From positions 1-59,406 of the forward strand of contig JALSRD010000050.1 in the NCBI GenBank assembly GCA_026984935.1: a stretch of DNA of 59,406 nucleotides. Reading direction: 5' to 3'. Position numbers and translations under genes: made by a program. This document shows, piece after piece, positions 54,206-59,406 of the stretch. The DNA is from Desulfobacterales bacterium. Lineage in GTDB: Bacteria; Desulfobacterota; Desulfobacteria; Desulfobacterales; JALSRD01. How positions within the stretch are numbered: position 1 is the first letter of the stretch; every line of letters starts with the position of its first letter. The notes under the pieces were generated by a model. It searched no databases, was not told the DNA's origin, and saw nothing but the letters and a program-made list of their open reading frames with translations.

Positions 54206-55351
54206 TTAGAAGTTGATCTGCCACTTGGCGCCGAAGTAGGTGAAATCCTTGAGATCGAGATTGGGCACCGACGTGCTGTTGCCGTAGTCGTAATGGCCGA
54301 CTTCCGGCACGATGAAAACGCCCTTGGCCAGGGTAATGGGCGCGTTGAAGTAGAAGGCGTAGGTTTCGCTGTCGTCTACATACAGGTCGTTTTCATGTTT
54401 CAGGTAGCCGTAGCCGCCCTCCAGGCTCAGCATGTCGTTGACCTTGAAACCCAACACGCCCAGGGCGCCGTAAGAGTCGGTATCCTCCACGTCCAGGTCG
54501 TTGCCGCTGCCGGTGACCACGGCATCGGCATGGCCCTGCAGGTACATGCCCAGCTGCTTGGCGTTCTGGGCGTACCAGCCAAAGGCCCTGATGTAGGCCG
54601 GGCCGATGTTGACGCCGCCGCCGCCGCCGAACAGGTAGGAGTCCACCGTGAAATCACCTCCGAAAGAGCTGGAATTTTCCACTTTGTAGGTCTGGTAGGC
54701 ACCCACAACGTCAATATAGAAAGTATCCCAGGCATGGTGGTAACTGGCTTCGATTTTGGGGACCACCACGTCCACGTCAGCGGCTGTCTCGGTGTTGTCG
54801 GGGCCGACAAAAGTGGCTCCCAAATCCTTGGCGCCGGAAACCTTGACAAAGGCCAGCTTGAAACCATCGTACTGTAGCTGAATCATGGGCTTGCGGCTGT
54901 CATAGGCCTGACCGGTACTCAGCAGGCCCTCATCCTCATTGTAAACCTGGTCGGAATAAAACAGGTCAATGGGCGTATAGGTTTGTCCGACGAGCAGCGT
55001 CCAGTTGGCGCCCTGCGGTTTCCACGTGGCGTAGAGTTTCCGCAGCCATACGTTGTTGGGGTTGGTGGCGTTGCCGTATTCGAAATAACCACTGACATTT
55101 CCATGTTTGACCTTGGCGCCGATACGCGAGTTGGCATGCAGATCCCAGATGGTCTCGGCGTCGCTTTCGTCCAGGTTATTGTTCATGTGCGTCGGGGCGT
55201 AAGCGCCGCCGCCCATCAGACCGGACGCATCCCCGGTTTCATACCAGGTGCCCATACGCACGCTGCCGTAAAAGTTCCAGTCCATGGCCACAGCCGGGAC
55301 GCTAAAGGCCGCCATTGCCAGTACCGCCAGAAACAACCCGATTTTTTTCAT
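54206..55351 (-). CDS. Outer-membrane beta-barrel porin
   Basis: A 381-aa protein with signal peptide MKKIGLFLAVLAMAAFSVPAVA. The mature part is made of alternating aromatic strands (DWNFYGSVRMGTWYETGD at the start, NFYGS-type turns, FTYFGAKWQINF ending in Phe). A C-terminal Phe is typical of outer-membrane barrels. It resembles desulfobacterial porins used for solute entry; substrate unknown. GGAGG lies about nine bases upstream of the ATG at 55351. A sigma-54 promoter lies 155 bp upstream and a divergent sigma-54 activator gene follows. Confidence 0.85.
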   Translation of the reverse strand: MKKIGLFLAVLAMAAFSVPAVAMDWNFYGSVRMGTWYETGDASGLMGGGAYAPTHMNNNLDESDAETIWDLHANSRIGAKVKHGNVSGYFEYGNATNPNNVWLRKLYATWKPQGANWTLLVGQTYTPIDLFYSDQVYNEDEGLLSTGQAYDSRKPMIQLQYDGFKLAFVKVSGAKDLGATFVGPDNTETAADVDVVVPKIEASYHHAWDTFYIDVVGAYQTYKVENSSSFGGDFTVDSYLFGGGGGVNIGPAYIRAFGWYAQNAKQLGMYLQGHADAVVTGSGNDLDVEDTDSYGALGVLGFKVNDMLSLEGGYGYLKHENDLYVDDSETYAFYFNAPITLAKGVFIVPEVGHYDYGNSTSVPNLDLKDFTYFGAKWQINF

Positions 55352-55506
55352 TTTAGCTTTCCTCCAGGTTCGCGTGTTTCCATTTATCTGCCATCTCCTG
55401 CCATTTAAACAAGACCACCTCAAAATCACGCTGCAATCTTTTTTTTGCTGACCTCCTTTCCAACCGGGCATTGCCTCCATCTCTCTGGTTGCTTTCTGAT
55501 TATACC

Positions 55507-55522
55507 AGCAATTTCAATGCCA
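55507..55522 (-). promoter_or_regulatory. Sigma-54 (-24/-12) promoter of the porin gene
   Basis: On the minus strand TGGCATTGAAATTGCT has GG and GC exactly ten bases apart and matches the -24 TGGCA and -12 TTGCT blocks. It points at the porin gene. Confidence 0.8.
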
Positions 55523-55651
55523 TTTTCTGGCCAAATACGGTATCCTGATGCTTATCGTTGAAAAAGCAACATACGCCATGTTTTCAGATAGATGGAATAG
55601 TGCTTACGAAACCGGCCCGAAAGATTCTGTTTGCATTTTAACAATTGATAA

Positions 55652-55684
55652 GTTAAATAGTTTAACGATGTTAATTAATTTAAC
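55652..55684. promoter_or_regulatory. Tandem inverted repeats, likely enhancer for sigma-54 activation
   Basis: GTTAAA-TAG-TTTAAC (55652-55666) and GTTAA-N5-TTAAC (55670-55684) lie 18 bp apart start to start, about 140-170 bp upstream of the sigma-54 promoter and immediately before the activator gene. Spacing and symmetry fit an NtrC-type enhancer. Confidence 0.7.
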
Positions 55685-55696
55685 GCCGGGGGGCAG

Positions 55697-57064
55697 ATGC
55701 ATACCGATCATATCGGAACCTACTGGAAAGCCGTGGTGGAAAATATCCACGACGGCATCATCATCGTGGATGTGAACGGCAGGATTCTATCCGTCAACCG
55801 TGCTTTCGAGCAAATGAGCGGGTACCGCCGGCAGGATGTGGTGGGAAAGCCCTGTACGGCCCTGAACTGTAGCCTGTGCGCCATCGCCCTTGAAAAAAAC
55901 CGGGAGCACTGGTGTATGCTGTTCAGGCTCGGAAAACTGCAAAACCAGCACTGCACCCTGGTGCGCAAAGACGGGACCAGAATTCACAGCCTGAAAAATG
56001 CAACCCTTTTGCGAAATGACGACGGAACGCTCGTGGGGGCTGTCGAAACCATTACCGACATCACGGCCTTGATCGAAAAGGACAATCAGATCGCGGCCTT
56101 TCGGCGGGACCTCCGGTCCGAAGACAGTTTTTACGGCATGATCGGCACTTCGCCTGCCATGCGCCACATCTTTGACCTGATCGCCAATGCCGCGCAGTCG
56201 GACGCACCTCTGGTCATTTACGGCCAAAGCGGCACCGGCAAAGAACTGGCCGCCCAGGCGCTGCACGATTTAGGCCCTCGGCGGCAAGGCCCTTTTGTCA
56301 AAATCAACTGCGCGGCACTGAGCGAATCCTTACTGGAAAGCGAGCTGTTCGGCCATGTCAAAGGCGCTTTTACCGGAGCTTACCGGCACCGCCGGGGGCG
56401 CTTCGAAGCTGCCCAGGGAGGAGATATCTTTCTGGATGAAATCGGCGATCTGTCACCCTCCACCCAGGTCAAGCTGCTGCGGGTGCTGGAAGAAAAAGTC
56501 ATCGAACGGGTGGGCGACAACCAGCCCATATCCGTTGATGTGCGGATTATTTCCGCCACCAACCGGGATTTGAAAAAGCTGGTTGCAAAGGGAGCATTCC
56601 GGGAGGACCTCTACTTCCGCATCAATGTGATTCCCATCGAGCTGCCGCCGCTGAATCAACGGAAATCTGATATCCCCCTGCTGGCGCAATTTTTCATGCG
56701 CCGCGCCAGCCTCAAAAGCGGCAAGCCCATCCGGAAAATCAGCAACCGCGCCATGGAGGCCTTGATGAGCTACCCGTGGCCCGGGAATGTGCGCGAACTG
56801 AAAAGTGCCTTCGAGTATGCTTCTGTCAGTTGCGGCGGCAGTGAAATCAGGCGCAAACACCTGCCGCCGAACATCGCACAGGCAAAAGCGACGCATATCA
56901 TCTCCGATTCGGCCCCGCTGAAACACGACAGCCTGAAAAGGGCCGGCCTCGTAAGAGCTTTGCAGCAGGCCCGGGGCAACCGGACCGAAGCAGCCCGCCT
57001 GCTGGGCGTCTCGCGCGTGACCATCTGGAACTGGATCAAACGCTACGGTATCAAGACGCCTTGA
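55697..57064 (+). CDS. PAS-domain sigma-54-dependent activator
   Basis: A 455-aa cytoplasmic regulator. The PAS domain (residues 10-130, NIHDGIIIVDVNGRILSVNR) has a Cys-rich stretch GKPCTALNCSLC plus nearby Cys in EHWCMLF and NQHCTLV, which may sense redox state or bind a metal. The AAA+ domain has GQSGTGKE, GAFTGA, FLDEIGDLSPSTQVKLL and PWPGNVREL, and a Fis-type HTH closes it (EAARLLGVSRVTIWNWIKRY). GGGGGG precedes the ATG. It probably binds the tandem repeats just upstream and activates the divergent porin gene. Confidence 0.9.
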   Translation: MHTDHIGTYWKAVVENIHDGIIIVDVNGRILSVNRAFEQMSGYRRQDVVGKPCTALNCSLCAIALEKNREHWCMLFRLGKLQNQHCTLVRKDGTRIHSLKNATLLRNDDGTLVGAVETITDITALIEKDNQIAAFRRDLRSEDSFYGMIGTSPAMRHIFDLIANAAQSDAPLVIYGQSGTGKELAAQALHDLGPRRQGPFVKINCAALSESLLESELFGHVKGAFTGAYRHRRGRFEAAQGGDIFLDEIGDLSPSTQVKLLRVLEEKVIERVGDNQPISVDVRIISATNRDLKKLVAKGAFREDLYFRINVIPIELPPLNQRKSDIPLLAQFFMRRASLKSGKPIRKISNRAMEALMSYPWPGNVRELKSAFEYASVSCGGSEIRRKHLPPNIAQAKATHIISDSAPLKHDSLKRAGLVRALQQARGNRTEAARLLGVSRVTIWNWIKRYGIKTP

Positions 57065-57169
57065 TCGCTCTTTATCGACATTCCTCCTGCAGGTATGGTG
57101 TGCGCCCAAACGCGGCCCGACACCGACTTTCGCTTGCGGCCAACGGTCAAAGCCAGCAATTCTCTTTGG

Positions 57170-58018
57170 TCATGCCAGCTCCCGCTCTCCGGCCTCAAAA
57201 GCTTTCAGCGCCTCTTCGCGCACCGCATCGGCGACCTTTTTTTTCAGTTCAACAAAATGTTCACTGGTAATTATTCGAAAATCCCGCGGTCTGGGGATAT
57301 CAATTGAAATTTCAGACTTAATGGTTCCCGGTCGGGTGGTCATGACCAGCACACGGTCCGACAGAAAAACCGCTTCTTCCAAATCATGCGTGATGAAAAA
57401 TATAGTTTTTCGTGCAATGGTAAATACATCCAGTAAATACCGGTGCATACGCCCTTTGGAGATATTATCCAGCGCGCGAAACGGTTCATCGAGCAGGAGG
57501 ACTTTGGGATTGTTGATCACCGCACGGATAATTTCGACCTGCCGCTTCATTCCCGATGAAAGGCTGTTCGGGTAGAGATCCTCGGTACTTTCGCTGAGCC
57601 CCAACGTTTTCATGACCCGCCGGGCTTCCTCCACGGCCTGCTCCTTTGACATCTTCTTCTGAACGATGGGCCCATAAGTAAGATTCTGCATCACGGTCTT
57701 CCATGGGAAAAGGGCCCCGTTTTGAAATACCACCATACGGTCTGCATTGGGGGATTGCTGGATATCGGGGGATGCGATAATTTTCCCGTCGAGTTGAATC
57801 GTACCGGATGTAACGTTGGAAAAACCGGCAATGGCATTTAACAGCGTCGTTTTCCCACATCCTGACGGACCGACCATCATAACGAATTCACCGGGCGCAA
57901 TCTCCAAGGTGCAATTTTCCAGCGCACAGAGGTTCACACCTTCAGGATCATAAATTTTCCCGACATTGTTGGCCCGGATTTCACCTTCCACATTTGATCT
58001 CTGAACGTCGGTTAGCAT
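57170..58018 (-). CDS. NitT/TauT-type ABC transporter ATPase
   Basis: A 282-aa ATPase of a nitrate/sulfonate/bicarbonate-type importer: Walker A GPSGCGKTT, NGALFPWKTVMQNLTYGP, Walker B VLLLDEPFRALD and the ITHDLEEAVFLSDRVLVMT switch region. The ABC signature reads LSSGMKRQ instead of LSGGMKRQ. The ATG at 58018 has AAGG eight bases upstream; the frame extends to 58129 but would overlap the upstream ATPase. It is the last gene of a unit with a second ATPase and a permease. Confidence 0.85.
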   Translation of the reverse strand: MLTDVQRSNVEGEIRANNVGKIYDPEGVNLCALENCTLEIAPGEFVMMVGPSGCGKTTLLNAIAGFSNVTSGTIQLDGKIIASPDIQQSPNADRMVVFQNGALFPWKTVMQNLTYGPIVQKKMSKEQAVEEARRVMKTLGLSESTEDLYPNSLSSGMKRQVEIIRAVINNPKVLLLDEPFRALDNISKGRMHRYLLDVFTIARKTIFFITHDLEEAVFLSDRVLVMTTRPGTIKSEISIDIPRPRDFRIITSEHFVELKKKVADAVREEALKAFEAGERELA

Positions 58019-58115
58019 AAATTGCGCCTTGACAATCCAGATAGGGCGGCAATGGCCTGCCGCCCGTAATTTCTGAAATTTTCTTTGATATCCATCTAAA
58101 AATTGCCGTTTCTGT

Positions 58116-58949
58116 TCATTTGCTCCCAAGACTTAAAATCGGGCAACACCTGTTATCCCCCGGCTCCCCCGCCATTTCTTCATACAGCAGTTCCAGTGCC
58201 TCCTGTTTCAGCTCGTTGTATCGTTTGGTCGCATAGATCTCGAAATTTCTCGGACGCGGCAGATCGACATGCAAAATCTTTTTGACTTTGCTGGGCCTGT
58301 TGGTCATGACAACCAGCCTGTCGGCCAGAAACAGCGCTTCATCCATTTCGGAGGTCACAAAAAAATTCGTTGTCTGAGTCTCTTCAAACAGTCTCAGGTA
58401 ATATTCCTGCATCAGTTCACGGGTCATGGCATCCAACCCCCGAAAGGGTTCATCCATCAACATCACTTTGGGTTTGTTGATCAGTGCGCGGGCCAATTCC
58501 ACCCGGCGCTGCATGCCACCGCTCAGCTGGCTGGGATATTTGTCACGAAAATCGGAAAGGCCGATCTTTTCCAACAGTGCCAGTGTTTCGTGGTGCGCAA
58601 TTTCCTCCGGCACGCATTTGCAGGCCAGTGGCCCGAACATGATATTTTCATAGCAGGTCAGCCAGGGGAAAAGCGCCACCTCCTGGAAAACAACCAAACG
58701 CTCCCAGTTTGGACCGCTAATCGGCTTGCCATCCATCAATACCTCGCCGCTACTGGGCGTTTCATAGCCTGCCATCAGGTTAATCAAGGTGGTCTTGCCA
58801 CACCCGGACGGTCCGATCAGAACCGTTAATTTACCGGCTTCTACCGTAAATGTGCAGTGCTGCAAAATAACAGTTTGGACTTTTTTGGACTGAATTGCCT
58901 TTGTTACATTTTTAATAATCACTTCACTTTTTTCATTCCGGTCGACCAT
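58116..58949 (-). CDS. NitT/TauT-type ABC transporter ATPase, second copy
   Basis: A 277-aa ATPase paralogous to its neighbour: Walker A GPSGCGKTT, EVALFPWLTCYENIMFGPLA, signature LSGGMQRRVELARAL, Walker B VMLMDEPFRGLD. The switch His is missing: the segment is FFVTSEMDEALF where most have THDxxEA. Two ATPase genes after one permease suggest a heterodimeric motor. Base composition is AT-richer here than in the rest of the window. Confidence 0.85.
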   Translation of the reverse strand: MVDRNEKSEVIIKNVTKAIQSKKVQTVILQHCTFTVEAGKLTVLIGPSGCGKTTLINLMAGYETPSSGEVLMDGKPISGPNWERLVVFQEVALFPWLTCYENIMFGPLACKCVPEEIAHHETLALLEKIGLSDFRDKYPSQLSGGMQRRVELARALINKPKVMLMDEPFRGLDAMTRELMQEYYLRLFEETQTTNFFVTSEMDEALFLADRLVVMTNRPSKVKKILHVDLPRPRNFEIYATKRYNELKQEALELLYEEMAGEPGDNRCCPILSLGSK

Positions 58950-59277
58950 ATCCCTTACCTCCGCACCTACTGGAAGGCCATTTTATTTCCCATTGAAATC
59001 AATTTTCTACCTGAATTTTGCAAGCGTCGCGTTTGCCGCCTATACAAGGTGCAGGGCATGCAGCTGTCGTATACAGACGCAAATGCCCTGCGACACAGTA
59101 GAGGCGGTAAAATCGGCGCTCCCGCAGGGCAGACAATTTTGAAGTCAAAATGGAAGGTTTCCGAACATACCAATGACGCTATAAAATATCGCGCTGCATC
59201 CATAGACAACCATGTGATAACATTACAATTTTATAAGTTTTCAAAATTGTCTGTGCAAGATTCAGGTTCTAAATACC
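58950..59277. other. Gap between permease and ATPase genes
   Basis: No gene recognised. It holds an inverted repeat GCAGGGCAT / ATGCCCTGC (59051-59059 and 59083-59091) around a GTATAC centre, possibly a terminator or mRNA hairpin within the ABC operon. The region is AT-rich. Confidence 0.45.
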
Positions 59278-59406
59278 CTAAAAAAGGCCGCGCCATTTCA
59301 TGCAATGATTCCCCACCAAGTCAATCCCCAGACTGCAAAGCGCGCCACACAAACCGATAATACCCATGCCCAGAATAACCATGGGGTATTCCATCACCGT
59401 GTTGTG
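59278..59406 (-). CDS. ABC transporter permease, C-terminal fragment
   Basis: The last 42 codons of a minus-strand gene that begins beyond the right edge: VMEYPMVILGMGIIGLCGAL and then a short basic tail (MKWRGLF). This matches the final membrane helix of SsuC/TauC-type permeases, which belongs with the two ATPases. It is truncated by the window, not by a mutation. Confidence 0.7.
   Translation of the reverse strand, partial: HNTVMEYPMVILGMGIIGLCGALCSLGIDLVGNHCMKWRGLF

Larger units (their letters stand above)
55352..55696. other. Divergent control region of porin and PAS/sigma-54 activator genes
   Basis: Holds the minus-strand sigma-54 promoter at 55507-55522, a roughly 145-base porin leader, and tandem inverted repeats at 55652-55684. 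The region is AT-richer than its flanks. Confidence 0.7.

Noticed and set aside
58967-59209. 80-aa minus-strand open frame between ABC genes
   Set aside because: No ribosome-binding site, Cys-rich random composition, and a stem-loop lies inside it.

Overview
The window looks like chromosomal DNA of an anaerobic Desulfobacterota (former Deltaproteobacteria) bacterium. Supporting signs are the GC-rich coding sequence, the density of sulfur, molybdenum and metalloid genes (tetrathionate-reductase-type molybdoenzyme, sulfide:quinone oxidoreductase, several rhodaneses, three FmdE proteins, ACR3), sigma-54 activators, and above all in-frame UGA codons that fall where cysteines are expected. No rRNA, tRNA, CRISPR array or insertion sequence was recognised.

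Left part (1-15.5 kb): an Ala/Glu/Lys repeat membrane protein; a complete YejABEF-type peptide ABC importer (minus strand); a four-gene overlapping plus-strand unit with a glycosyltransferase; a UDP-sugar epimerase; a MoaD/ThiS-like plus ThiF/HesA-like pair; an MFS transporter; and two unknown membrane proteins behind a good sigma-70 promoter.

15.7-19.4 kb (minus strand) holds the most interesting locus. An ArsR-family repressor gene with an inverted-repeat operator heads five tightly spaced genes. Three consecutive ones read only if UGA is selenocysteine (four UGA codons): a 149-aa protein of unknown family, a rhodanese-DsbD-thioredoxin fusion in which the rhodanese carries two selenocysteines, and a 105-aa thioredoxin-like protein. 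A TVP38/VTT membrane protein closes the unit. I read it as a metalloid- or redox-controlled selenium-based thiol relay across the membrane.

19.6-30.3 kb: a MurG-like glycosyltransferase, an Fe(III)-type ABC importer, a carboxymuconolactone-decarboxylase-like protein without its CxxC, metY-metX-metW, and DUF1641 with a sulfide:quinone oxidoreductase-like flavoprotein. 30.6-42.6 kb: a molybdopterin-binding protein, an FmdE protein, a rhodanese without catalytic Cys, and a TtrB-TtrC-TtrA-like respiratory complex. Upstream of the complex lie a receiver-like protein, a membrane-bound HAMP/sigma-54 activator and a PhnD-like lipoprotein, probably its sensing system.

42.8-54 kb (plus strand): two promoters of near-consensus TTGACA-N17-TATA(A/T)T form overlap ArsR-like inverted repeats. 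They drive a long run of thiol/metalloid genes (two CxxC thioredoxin-like proteins, a decayed zinc-binding protein gene, two FmdE proteins, a TauE/SafE exporter, an Fe-S protein, DUF2703, two rhodaneses, a CDF-MauE fusion, a SpoIIE-type phosphatase) and the ACR3 arsenite exporter. 54-59.4 kb: a porin with a sigma-54 promoter and tandem upstream repeats next to a divergent PAS/sigma-54 activator, then part of a NitT/TauT-type ABC importer (two ATPases and the end of a permease) running off the right edge. Two families of short dispersed repeats lie between genes.
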